From contig JAIUMG010000184.1 of assembly GCA_022565655.1 (NCBI GenBank), forward strand, positions 1-6,665: a stretch of 6,665 nt of DNA, given 5' to 3'. The translations under genes and the position numbers were made by a program. This document shows, in pieces, positions 1-6,320 of this stretch. Source of the DNA: Alkalimonas sp. GTDB lineage: Bacteria > Pseudomonadota > Gammaproteobacteria > Enterobacterales > Alteromonadaceae. Below the pieces are notes generated by a model. It was not told the origin of the DNA. It did not search any database and was given only the letters and a program-made list of their open reading frames with translations. Every line of letters starts with the position of its first letter. The stretch's first letter is position 1.

Positions 1-360
1 ACTGGCTATTTGAACTTCTGCTTGGCGGCCAGATAACAGTTCGCGATGGAAGCCTGACGGTATAATAATTAAGGCCATCACATCGCCTTGCCATAACGCA
101 TGCTGAATATCGGCCGTGTCGTGTCCAAGCTGTTGAATATCAAGATGGGGTGATGCCAATAGCAGCCGTTGCAAGGTTCGTGAGCTGCTACTGCTGTCTT
201 GATCGACCACAATAACGGGTACGGCTTCCACCTGCTCATAATGATAGGGGAGTGGATAAAAAAATGAATAAATAATACCGGCGACAAAAAGCAATAGCAC
301 AGCGCCTTTATCGGATAAAATAGCCCGCCAGGTGGCTATACTATGCTGCCATATCGTCAT
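1..360 (-). CDS. ABC-2 type transporter permease, second copy (N-terminal 120 residues; runs off left edge)
   Basis: The frame is open from an ATG at 360-358 to the first base of the window, giving 120 residues with no stop. The visible part has a short cytoplasmic N-terminus, one membrane segment at about residues 19-36 (GAVLLLFVAGIIYSFFYP), and the start of a periplasmic domain with VVDQDSSSSSR at about 51-61 and LLLASPHLDI at about 66-75. This is the usual N-terminal layout of the ABC2_membrane_3 / YhhJ family. The same pattern (VVDxDxSSxSRxLxRLxxASP) occurs in the upstream permease, so the two are paralogues and probably form a heterodimeric inner-membrane channel. The ATG overlaps the upstream TGA as ATGA, and only a G-rich stretch precedes it, which suggests translational coupling. 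The remaining membrane segments are expected beyond the left edge. The substrate is unknown. Confidence 0.85.
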   Translation of the reverse strand, partial: MTIWQHSIATWRAILSDKGAVLLLFVAGIIYSFFYPLPYHYEQVEAVPVIVVDQDSSSSSRTLQRLLLASPHLDIQQLGHDTADIQHALWQGDVMALIIIPSGFHRELLSGRQAEVQIAS

Positions 361-1526
361 CGGGCCCCCCAATTGCCTGGCACAAAGGCAACACGGCGCA
401 ACAAGTAACTGCCAAGAGCCGTTGCAAACAGGCTGATGCCAAGCAACACCAGCACAGGTGGGTAGCTACTGCTCAGGGGCGCGCCAGCCAGCCACTGCTG
501 ATTGTAGAGTTTTAACCAATAGGTCAAAGGCAATAAACCGGCCCAATATTGGGCTAATGCAGGCATGGCAACCAGTGGAAATGCCTGACCAGAAAATGCG
601 AAGGCTGGCGCACTGTAAAAGCCAGCTAAGCTAAGCGCCATACGAAAATTCCGGGTACAACCGACCAGTAGCATGCCGACAGCCATGGCTGCCGTGGTCA
701 TCAGCAGCAGAGCAGCATAAATAAGCAAGCCACTTCCTAAGTAACTTTCTGGATTCAACTGACGAAAAAACAGCACATAGATGGCACCGTACAGTGCAAG
801 GGTCAGGAAGTAAGGCAAAAACTTAGCAAACAAAGCGGTAAAGAGTGACCCCTGAGCTGTATCCAGCCATTGTGTTGCTGTGCCATCCCGCAGTTCTCGA
901 CCGACAATTGAAACCGCAATCACCATGGCGATAATCTGAAATAAAGCAGGAATTAATGTGGCAGCCAAAAAGACTTCATAGCTTGGGCCGCTATTAAACA
1001 ATGGGGTGGCAATCACGGCAATGGGATGCATGGTTGCTAAGGCATCTGTTGCTGACTCACCGCTCCGCTGGCGCCGGTCCGTGCTGATGCCGATAGCTGC
1101 GGTCATGACGGTTTGCTGAACGGCCCGCGTGACGGTTGATGCATAGCTGGTGTACTGCGCATTGTAATGCAACAGCAGATCCGCTGAGCTGCCTTGATAG
1201 ATAGAGGCTTCCAATTGCTCCGGCAGCACGAAGACCGCGTAGACTTTTCGTTGGCGCATGGCATCAACGGCGGCTGATACACTGCTGTCGCGCCTTACGA
1301 CCTCAACAGCTGGGCTGGCATCAATTAAACGGATTAATTGACGAGATACGCTGGACTGATCATGATCCACCACGCTAATGGCGATATGATCGGGTTGACC
1401 AGCAGAAAAGATCCACGCCACCAATAAACAGAGCACGGGCAATAAAGCAAAGGTTAAGAAGCAATCGCCGCGATCGCGCTGCAGATGCTGCACTTCGCGT
1501 TTGATCACCTGGACGGCTGCGCTCAT
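357..1526 (-). CDS. ABC-2 type transporter permease (YhhJ-like), inner-membrane component of an export pump
   Basis: The 389-residue protein has the family layout. There is one membrane segment at about 22-41, a periplasmic domain at about 45-180 (SVVDHDQSSVSRQLIRL near 51-67), then membrane segments near 184-207, 231-254, 264-288, 297-318 and 357-377. The FSGQAFPL...MPALAQYW...LLPLTYWL stretch at about 311-338 is typical of ABC-2 permeases. Length is normal for YhhJ/YbhS/YbhR-type proteins. No Walker A or B motif is present, so it needs a separate ATPase. A GGAG sits five bases before the ATG, and the start overlaps the HlyD-gene stop as ATGA. Family knowledge links such permeases to export of drugs or other small molecules. 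The specific substrate cannot be read from the sequence. Confidence 0.9.
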   Translation of the reverse strand: MSAAVQVIKREVQHLQRDRGDCFLTFALLPVLCLLVAWIFSAGQPDHIAISVVDHDQSSVSRQLIRLIDASPAVEVVRRDSSVSAAVDAMRQRKVYAVFVLPEQLEASIYQGSSADLLLHYNAQYTSYASTVTRAVQQTVMTAAIGISTDRRQRSGESATDALATMHPIAVIATPLFNSGPSYEVFLAATLIPALFQIIAMVIAVSIVGRELRDGTATQWLDTAQGSLFTALFAKFLPYFLTLALYGAIYVLFFRQLNPESYLGSGLLIYAALLLMTTAAMAVGMLLVGCTRNFRMALSLAGFYSAPAFAFSGQAFPLVAMPALAQYWAGLLPLTYWLKLYNQQWLAGAPLSSSYPPVLVLLGISLFATALGSYLLRRVAFVPGNWGAR

Positions 1527-2497
1527 TCCTGCTCCAGATGCAAGATCACCGTCATACCGGCGCGTAGCTCAGGTTGTGGTGTGGTAGGCCGGGCTTCCAG
1601 CTGAAAGGTTTTTAAGTCATAGCCCGGGGTACCACGAACCTGTTTCCAGTTGGCGAAGGAGGGCAAAGCCGCGAGCTTTGTCACGGAAAACTCCAGTTCT
1701 TTGCCAAGGGCGGGAACCTTTGCCTGAAATACGGTTCCCGGTACCATTGCATTGAGCTTGTCTTCACGAATGTTAAAGACCACCCAGCTGTCTGTCGGGT
1801 CGATCAAGGTCATCACCGGGTAACCACTGGGCGCCAATTCACCTTCTTCGATCACTATGGTGGCGATCTGACCCGCTCGTGGAGCAACAACACGAGTTTC
1901 CTGAAAATAAGCTTCAACCTCGGCAACTGCTGCTGCAGCCTGACGATTTTGCGCTTGTACGGCTTGCCGCTGCTCGGTTCTGGCTCCTTGTGCTGCCATG
2001 GTAAACCGGGCCTCGGCTGCACTGGCTTGATCCTGGCTAGCCTGCCACTTGGCTTTCACTTCATCCAGCTGCTGCTGAGCAACCAGACCGTCTTGATGCA
2101 GATTTTTCATGCGCTGCATGGTTTTTTCTGCCAGGTTTTGTTGCACCAGAGCACGTTGCCAATCCAGCCGGGCCATTTCTATTTCTTCGCTGCGTAAGCC
2201 AGATTCAGTCTGCTCTTGCAGTGCCTTGGTTGCCGCCTCGGCGGCCTGAGCCTGGGCCAGTTTGGCTTGCAGCTCGGGGCTATCCAGCTCAAACAAAACA
2301 TCGCCTTTGGCAACCATCTGACCTTCTTTCACCCATAAGTGGGCAACCCGGCCTGGCACTTTGCTGGCAAGACGTATTTCTTTCACTTCGACATCACCAT
2401 GCAGTAGCTCAGCAGCCGGTTGAGGCCACAAGAACCAAAACACAACTCCAATCACAGCAATAACAAGGCTAACTGACACGATTTTCTTGAGTGGCAT
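1523..2497 (-). CDS. HlyD-family periplasmic adaptor (membrane fusion) protein, YhiI/YbhG-like
   Basis: This 324-residue adaptor joins an inner-membrane ABC permease to an outer-membrane channel. Residues 5-23 form a single N-terminal membrane anchor. The first half of the lipoyl (biotinyl-like) domain is at about 34-72 (LASKVPGRVAHLWVKEGQ, then GDVLFELDSPEL). A long alpha-helical, Ala/Gln/Glu-rich coiled-coil hairpin spans about 73-198. The second lipoyl half is at about 203-232 (VVAPRAGQIATIVIEEGE), and a beta-barrel domain follows to about 320, ending in LRAGMTVILHL. Size and order match YhiI and YbhG of Escherichia coli. The gene begins nine bases after the stop of the outer-membrane factor gene and overlaps the following permease gene by four bases. 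This supports one operon and one assembled complex. The substrate is not evident. Confidence 0.93.
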   Translation of the reverse strand: MPLKKIVSVSLVIAVIGVVFWFLWPQPAAELLHGDVEVKEIRLASKVPGRVAHLWVKEGQMVAKGDVLFELDSPELQAKLAQAQAAEAATKALQEQTESGLRSEEIEMARLDWQRALVQQNLAEKTMQRMKNLHQDGLVAQQQLDEVKAKWQASQDQASAAEARFTMAAQGARTEQRQAVQAQNRQAAAAVAEVEAYFQETRVVAPRAGQIATIVIEEGELAPSGYPVMTLIDPTDSWVVFNIREDKLNAMVPGTVFQAKVPALGKELEFSVTKLAALPSFANWKQVRGTPGYDLKTFQLEARPTTPQPELRAGMTVILHLEQE

Positions 2498-2502
2498 AAT
2501 GG

Positions 2503-2509
2503 TTCCTTA
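2503..2509 (-). promoter_or_regulatory. Ribosome binding site of the HlyD gene, overlapping the upstream stop codon
   Basis: Read on the minus strand, the sequence is TAAGGAACCATT followed by ATG. The stop TAA of the outer-membrane factor gene supplies the first bases of the AAGGA Shine-Dalgarno, with about six bases to the HlyD ATG. This fixes the HlyD start and makes coupling of the two genes likely, because ribosomes terminating on the first gene sit on the binding site of the second. Confidence 0.7.
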
Positions 2510-3868
2510 ATTCTCTGGGCAAGGCTGGGACTGTAATACGGCGGGCATCAGCTGAGTCAGCAGCTCTGGTTGCCCGGTAAGCTGACTGAGTTGAGCCAGA
2601 GCACTGATGTGCTGGTAGGCAACCTGCAGTAAGGTCACTTCGGCTGCAGCAAGTTTTAAGCGTGCATCGGTGACATCTAGAGAAGTCGCCATGCCTTGCT
2701 CAAAAGCCCGGCTCTGAAGTCGGGCATGCTCCCGGGCCAGAGTCAGATCCTGTTGCAGCAATTGAAATTGTTCATTGGTATTTTTTACCTGACGATATTG
2801 AGCTTGCACCGCCAATTCGATATCGGCTTGCGCCTGAGCCGTGGCGTGATGCAATTGTTGCTGGCGGCTTTGAACACTGTTGATGGCCGAGCGCCGATTG
2901 GTGTTGGTCAATAAGTGGTAACGAACCCCTAAACCGACACTCCAGTCAGGCTCAGTCAGCGGCGTTGCTGACCGATTCAAATCATAACTACCCACCAGAA
3001 AAACTTCTGGCATCAGTTTTCCCTGTTCTAACTTGAGTTGTTGAGTGGCTTGCTGTTGCTTGGCACTTAACTGATGAAATACCGGGTTGGAACGCCTAGC
3101 CTGGCCCACAAACCATTGTGCTGGTTGCGTCAGTTCCACCGGTGTTGGTAATGGTGTTGTTAAACAGCCTACAGGTTCAAGTTGCAACAGGTTACTAAGC
3201 GCAGCCTGAATATCCAGCCACTGCTGTTTAGCTTGCACGGCCTCACGTCGTGCATCCGCTTTTGCGACTTCAGCTTGCATGCGCTGCAAGGAGGTGATGA
3301 CGCCTTCTTCTTCAAAGCGCTTTGCTCGGTGTACATGCTGCAGCAGAGCCTGCTGTGCTTGCTGGCGTACTTGCACTACTTGTTGCATCATCTGGCTGGA
3401 AAAGTACAGATCGAGCAGGCGTTTCACCAGCTGTTGTTGCAGCTGTTGCTGTTCTGCTTCAGCTTGAGTGACTCTGGCTGCCACCTGCTGTTGAGCGGCA
3501 GCGGTACGGCCACCGGTATACAAAGGCCACAGTACATTGACTTGAGAGCGGATTCCGCTGCGAAAAAAATCCAGTTCAACCGGATCCTGAATGGTGGGGA
3601 CATGCAAAAACACATCCTTATGATAAGCAATGCCGGCAATGGTGATATCCAGTTGAGGCATGGCTAATGAATCCAGCGCCTCGGCTTGAAACTGCCAGGC
3701 TTCAACATCGGCCTGTTGCGCCAATAATTGATATGATAGACGCAAGCGTTGCTCTGCTTCGGCCATGCTGAGGGATTGTGCAGACAATTGAGCGGTTAAG
3801 CCTGTACAGCTTAAACCAATGGAGAGCGCAAACGCTTTTTGTATCCAGGATGATCGAGCGAAAGCCAT
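2507..3868 (-). CDS. TolC-like outer-membrane efflux protein (OEP family)
   Basis: The 453-residue protein would form the outer-membrane channel and periplasmic tunnel of the export pump, as a trimer by family knowledge. A signal peptide covers about 1-31 (hydrophobic AFALSIGLSCTGLTA, likely cut after LSAQ). The first OEP repeat shows the family hallmark LWPLYTGGR at about 113-121, followed by long Gln/Ala-rich helices to about 228. The second repeat starts near 255 and has NPVFHQL, LMPEVFLVGSYD at about 285-296, and helices to about 432. At the place where the second repeat usually has an LF-x-GG-x-R turn, this protein reads LLTNTNRRS (319-327), a diverged version. AAAGGAAA lies just upstream of the ATG, supporting the start. 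It is the first gene of the operon, behind a 114-base gap. A short tail (CPEN) contains a second cysteine. Substrate unknown. Confidence 0.92.
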   Translation of the reverse strand: MAFARSSWIQKAFALSIGLSCTGLTAQLSAQSLSMAEAEQRLRLSYQLLAQQADVEAWQFQAEALDSLAMPQLDITIAGIAYHKDVFLHVPTIQDPVELDFFRSGIRSQVNVLWPLYTGGRTAAAQQQVAARVTQAEAEQQQLQQQLVKRLLDLYFSSQMMQQVVQVRQQAQQALLQHVHRAKRFEEEGVITSLQRMQAEVAKADARREAVQAKQQWLDIQAALSNLLQLEPVGCLTTPLPTPVELTQPAQWFVGQARRSNPVFHQLSAKQQQATQQLKLEQGKLMPEVFLVGSYDLNRSATPLTEPDWSVGLGVRYHLLTNTNRRSAINSVQSRQQQLHHATAQAQADIELAVQAQYRQVKNTNEQFQLLQQDLTLAREHARLQSRAFEQGMATSLDVTDARLKLAAAEVTLLQVAYQHISALAQLSQLTGQPELLTQLMPAVLQSQPCPEN

Positions 3869-3905
3869 GCAGTTTCCTTTTCAAAGCCAATAAACGCAGG
3901 TCATG

Positions 3906-3926
3906 AAACGTCAGAATGAGACGTTT
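3906..3926. promoter_or_regulatory. Candidate operator: perfect 7-base inverted repeat AAACGTC-N7-GACGTTT
   Basis: The arms at 3906-3912 and 3920-3926 are exact reverse complements separated by seven bases. The site lies between the candidate promoter and the ribosome binding site of the TolC-like gene, where a bound repressor would block transcription. Its size suits a dimeric repressor such as a TetR-family protein, which commonly control export operons. The regulator itself is not in the window, so this is inference from position and symmetry. As RNA it could also fold into a 7-pair hairpin, but no run of U follows, so it is not an intrinsic terminator. Confidence 0.4.
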
Positions 3927-3941
3927 AGAGCAAATACTCTA
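3926..3941. promoter_or_regulatory. Second, shorter inverted repeat TAGAG-N6-CTCTA abutting the first
   Basis: Five-base perfect arms at 3926-3930 and 3937-3941 are separated by six bases. This dyad shares base 3926 with the neighbouring 21-base dyad and would cover the expected transcription start of the export operon. A five-base match is close to what chance gives, so it is weak alone. Its interest comes from abutting the first dyad. Confidence 0.22.
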
Positions 3942-3947
3942 CTTTAT

Positions 3948-3976
3948 ATCTTACGTGAACTTGAACAGCAGATCAA
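3948..3976 (-). promoter_or_regulatory. Weak candidate sigma-70 promoter for the export operon
   Basis: On the minus strand TTGATC (3976-3971) and TAAGAT (3953-3948) are separated by 17 bases. Each matches four of six consensus positions. It would start transcripts near 3941, giving a leader of about 70 bases that contains both inverted repeats. No clear terminator follows upp, so read-through from upp is an alternative source of transcripts. Confidence 0.35.
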
Positions 3977-3982
3977 CCTGAC

Positions 3983-4609
3983 TTATTTCGTGCCAAATAA
4001 CTTATCACCCGCATCACCAAGCCCCGGCAAAATATAGCCTTGCTGGTTCAAGCGCTGATCAATCGCCGCCGTGTATAATTCGATATCGGGGTGGGCTTCC
4101 GACAAGGCCGCAATGCCTTCTGGAGCAGCAACCAACACCAGAGCCTTGATATGGTGACAACCTTGCTGCTTGAGCAGATCAATGGTGGCAATCATGGAGC
4201 CGCCGGTCGCCAGCATTGGATCAACGACAATGGCTAGTCGTTGCTCAATTTGCGGAGCCAGCTTATGGAAATAGGGCACTGGCTGCAGGGTGTCTTCGTT
4301 CCGGTAAATACCAACGACGCTGATACGGGCACTGGGTAAATGTTCCAGTACGCCATCCATCATGCCAAGGCCGGCTCGTAAGATAGGCACCACCGTGACT
4401 TTTTTTCCCTGAATTTGCTCAATGGTGACCTCACCATTCCAGCTGGCAATGGTGGTTGGTTCCAGTGGTAAATCGGTGGTGGCTTCATAAGTCAGCAGGC
4501 TAGCTATTTCCCGTGCTAATTCGCGAAAGTGTTTGGTGCTGATATCGGCGGCGCGTAATAAGCCAATTTTATGACGAACCAGCGGGTGCCTTACTTCAAC
4601 TGTTTTCAT
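3983..4609 (-). CDS. upp: Uracil phosphoribosyltransferase
   Basis: The enzyme makes UMP and pyrophosphate from uracil and PRPP in the cytoplasm, in pyrimidine salvage. The product is 208 residues, the same length as the Escherichia coli enzyme. Family signatures are visible in order: HPLVRHKIGLLR at 8-19, VPILRAGLGMMDG at 74-86, the PRPP-binding loop VVDPMLATGGS at 128-138, and the C-terminal uracil-binding region GYILPGLGDAGDKLFGT at 191-207. Nothing is missing or truncated. AAGGTGG stands ten bases before the ATG, a slightly long but usable spacing. It is divergent from the DUF2059 gene and lies upstream of the export operon on the same strand. No intrinsic terminator is visible after its stop. 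There is no neighbouring uracil permease gene (uraA), which accompanies upp in many relatives. Confidence 0.97.
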   Translation of the reverse strand: MKTVEVRHPLVRHKIGLLRAADISTKHFRELAREIASLLTYEATTDLPLEPTTIASWNGEVTIEQIQGKKVTVVPILRAGLGMMDGVLEHLPSARISVVGIYRNEDTLQPVPYFHKLAPQIEQRLAIVVDPMLATGGSMIATIDLLKQQGCHHIKALVLVAAPEGIAALSEAHPDIELYTAAIDQRLNQQGYILPGLGDAGDKLFGTK

Positions 4610-4634
4610 CTGTGTTGTTCCACCTTAACTGTGT

Positions 4635-4646
4635 TGCTAATTAGCA
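4635..4646. promoter_or_regulatory. 12-base perfect palindrome TGCTAATTAGCA upstream of upp
   Basis: The sequence is its own reverse complement and lies 26 bases upstream of the upp start, just before its ribosome binding site. It could be an operator or a small leader structure. It does not resemble the PurR box that I know. No strong sigma-70 promoter facing upp is visible. The best -10-like match is TATCAT (4663-4658), without a fitting -35 element. Confidence 0.28.
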
Positions 4647-4665
4647 TACTCATTGAAATGATAGC

Positions 4666-4694
4666 TTATTTTGCCTGAAAACATTGCCTATAAT
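4666..4694 (+). promoter_or_regulatory. Candidate sigma-70 promoter of the DUF2059 gene
   Basis: A perfect -10 box TATAAT lies at 4689-4694. The -35 region at 17-base spacing (TTATTT, 4666-4671) is poor, so activity may depend on the strong -10 and AT-rich context. Transcription would begin near 4701, leaving a leader of about 43 bases that ends in the ribosome binding site GGAG (4735-4738), five bases before the ATG. Confidence 0.5.
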
Positions 4695-4743
4695 GAGCTG
4701 ATCAGTTACTTTTTCTAAGCAAAAAACTCATTTTGGAGAAATC

Positions 4744-5184
4744 ATGTTAAAAAAATCCTTGGCTTTAACGGCAATGCTGCTGTGTTTTCCGTTAAAAGCA
4801 GAGCCGGTGCATGAGCTGCTGGACGTGTTTGGTGGTGAAGATCAAATCGCCCAGATGCAAGTACAAATGGTGCAGGCGATGTCGGCGTCTAACCCGGTGT
4901 TGGCTCAGTATGAAGAGGTACTGATTGAATGGACCCGGACCTACATGAGCTGGGATGAAATGAAAGGCCCAATGGCAGAGCTGTATAAAAAGCATTTCAG
5001 TGATGAGGAAATCAAAGAGTTGCTGGCGTTTTACAGAACACCTGTGGGTGTTAAAAGTGTCGATTTAATGCCACAACTTTTTGCAGAGGGTGCCCAGATC
5101 GGTATGGATATGGCACAAAAATATCAGCCTCAACTGTTTGAAATGCTGCAGGACGCTGGCCTGGATCTGGGACAAGGCAATTAA
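4744..5184 (+). CDS. Secreted DUF2059 domain protein of unknown function
   Basis: The 146-residue product has a short Sec signal peptide: KK at 3-4, a hydrophobic core at about 5-17, and a probable cut after LKA at residue 19. The mature protein should therefore be periplasmic. Cys14 lies in the hydrophobic core without a lipobox, so it is probably not a lipoprotein. The body is helical and carries the DUF2059 pattern at about 81-111: Y81, HFSDEEI, ELLAFYRTPVGVKSVDLMPQL. The N-terminal half (LLDVFGGEDQIAQMQVQM) also fits the family. No catalytic motif is apparent and the function of the family is not established. It is the only plus-strand gene here, with its own promoter candidate and a good GGAG site. 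Its stop overlaps the stop of convergent thiH. Confidence 0.9.
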   Translation: MLKKSLALTAMLLCFPLKAEPVHELLDVFGGEDQIAQMQVQMVQAMSASNPVLAQYEEVLIEWTRTYMSWDEMKGPMAELYKKHFSDEEIKELLAFYRTPVGVKSVDLMPQLFAEGAQIGMDMAQKYQPQLFEMLQDAGLDLGQGN

Positions 5185-5220
5185 AGCTGCTCCCGCCCCA
5201 GATAAGAGTCCCAGTCTTTT
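5167..5220 (+). terminator. Possible long-loop terminator of the DUF2059 transcript, inside the end of thiH
   Basis: CTGGGAC (5167-5173) and GTCCCAG (5208-5214) are perfect reverse complements, and TCTTTT follows directly. The loop is 34 bases, much longer than in a usual intrinsic terminator. The 5' arm could instead pair with CCCAG at 5197-5201. The site begins within the last codons of the DUF2059 gene and ends within the thiH coding region. It is listed because it is the only terminator-like structure near this convergent junction. Confidence 0.2.
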
Positions 5221-6320
5221 AATACCGGGGCCAGACCAAGTTGCTGCATCCGCTGGCGGAATTGCTCTGGGCTGCGTTGGTCGTCAATGCTGAACTGCTC
5301 CAATGACTCCGGGTCAACGGCATAACCACCAGGGCGGGTGCTGGAACCGGCACTGCTGCTGGTAATAGCAATCGGGATCAGCTGATCGCGCAGCTCGGCC
5401 CTCTCGCGGGTCGATAAGCTGATCTCCAGGCTGGGGGATAATAGCCGGAACGCGCAAATCAACTGAACAAAGTGCTTGTCATGCACCGGATGCTGCACTT
5501 CAATCCCTCCGGCGCACGGGCGAATGCGCGGCACAGACAACGAATAACGGCTACGCCAATAGCGTTGTTGCATGTACAGCAAATGCATGGCCAGAAAGGT
5601 GGCATCGGTACGCCAGTTCGCCAGGCCAAACAACACGCCCAGACCAATTTTATCGATGCCAGCCTGACCCAGCCGATCCGGGCACTCCAGCCGCCAGTGG
5701 ATGTCCGATTTTTGGCCTTTCAGGTGATAGCGCTGATAACTGGGCTGATGGTAGCTTTCCTGATACACCATGACAGCATCCACACCCAGTTGCTTAAGTT
5801 CGCGGTAATCGGACAGGTGCAATGGCTGCACTTCCAGCATCACGCTGCTGAAATACCGACGGATCAGCGGCAGCATCTGCCGGAAGTAGAGCATGCCAAC
5901 TTTTCGTTCGTGTTCGCCAGTGACCACCAGCACCTGATCGATGCCCATCTGCTGCAATGCCTGACACTCTTGCTCAATTTCAGCCGCATTGAGCACCCGG
6001 CGTTTTACCTTTTGGCTCATTGAAAAGCCACAATAGCTGCACTCATTGGCACAGAGATTGGATAGATACAAAGGCGCAAACAGTTGCTGAGTGCGGCCAA
6101 AACGCTGCCGTGTTAGTAGCTGTGCGGTCTGGGCCAGCTCTATCAGGTGAGGCTCGCCAGCGGGGGAGATTAAAGCCTGAAAATCAGCGAGCTTGAGCTG
6201 GGTATTGTGCCGGGCTTTATACAGCGCCAACTCAACATCAGCAGCTTTAAACGCCATGCTCTGCATTTCCACATCATGCCAGTTCTGCTGTTGCCAGTGG
6301 GCATAAAAATCTGGTGTCAC
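5181..6320 (-). CDS. thiH: 2-iminoacetate synthase (tyrosine lyase), radical SAM, thiazole synthesis
   Basis: ThiH cleaves tyrosine with S-adenosylmethionine to give 2-iminoacetate (dehydroglycine) and p-cresol. The iminoacetate is then used by ThiG to build the thiazole ring of thiamine. The 379-residue protein is close to the Escherichia coli length (377). The radical SAM cluster motif is Cys90-x3-Cys94-x2-Cys97 within LYLSNLCANECSYCGFSMS. Other ThiH landmarks are VVTGEHERKVGM (132-143), EVQPL (163-167), GVDAVMVYQESYH (179-191), HLKGQKSD (199-206), DRLGQAGIDKIGLG (215-228), SRYSLSVPRIRPC (257-269), SLSTRE (301-306), RPGGYA (329-334) and the end KDWDSYLGR. The start is GTG, overlapping the thiG TGA as GTGA. 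Its N-terminus (HWQQQNWHDVEM...AADVELAL) aligns with the family, which supports this start. The reaction is oxygen-sensitive by family knowledge. Confidence 0.97.
   Translation of the reverse strand: MTPDFYAHWQQQNWHDVEMQSMAFKAADVELALYKARHNTQLKLADFQALISPAGEPHLIELAQTAQLLTRQRFGRTQQLFAPLYLSNLCANECSYCGFSMSQKVKRRVLNAAEIEQECQALQQMGIDQVLVVTGEHERKVGMLYFRQMLPLIRRYFSSVMLEVQPLHLSDYRELKQLGVDAVMVYQESYHQPSYQRYHLKGQKSDIHWRLECPDRLGQAGIDKIGLGVLFGLANWRTDATFLAMHLLYMQQRYWRSRYSLSVPRIRPCAGGIEVQHPVHDKHFVQLICAFRLLSPSLEISLSTRERAELRDQLIPIAITSSSAGSSTRPGGYAVDPESLEQFSIDDQRSPEQFRQRMQQLGLAPVLKDWDSYLGREQL

Noticed and set aside
78..287. Minus-strand open frame of 69 residues near the left edge
   Set aside because: It lies in another frame of the second permease gene, whose own frame is open over 1-360 and has clear family sequence. 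The small frame has no recognisable features.
3420..3500. CTG/TTG-rich repetitive stretch, considered as a short tandem repeat
   Set aside because: It encodes the Gln-rich coiled-coil helices of the TolC-like protein. The repeat is irregular and is explained by amino-acid composition.
3182..3667. Plus-strand open frame of 161 residues antisense to the TolC-like gene
   Set aside because: The opposite strand encodes a well-supported OEP protein. The antisense product is a Leu/Gln/Cys-rich reading of CTG/CAG-rich codons, without a domain or a proper ribosome binding site.
3800..3830. Cys21 of the TolC-like protein, considered as a lipoprotein lipobox
   Set aside because: The preceding residues are G-L-S, so the -3 position is not Leu, Val or Ile as a lipobox prefers. 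A standard signal peptidase I site after LSAQ fits better, although lipidation cannot be fully excluded.
3927..3982. Intrinsic terminator after upp
   Set aside because: No stem followed by a T run is present on the minus strand. The only matching arms (TTGA/TCAA) are too short.
4658..4663. TATCAT as the -10 box of a upp promoter
   Set aside because: No sequence resembling TTGACA occurs 15-19 bases upstream, so it is not listed as a promoter.
5472..6023. Plus-strand open frame of 183 residues antisense to thiH
   Set aside because: It is entirely inside thiH, whose motifs cover this region. The antisense protein is His/Gln-rich and resembles nothing I recognise.
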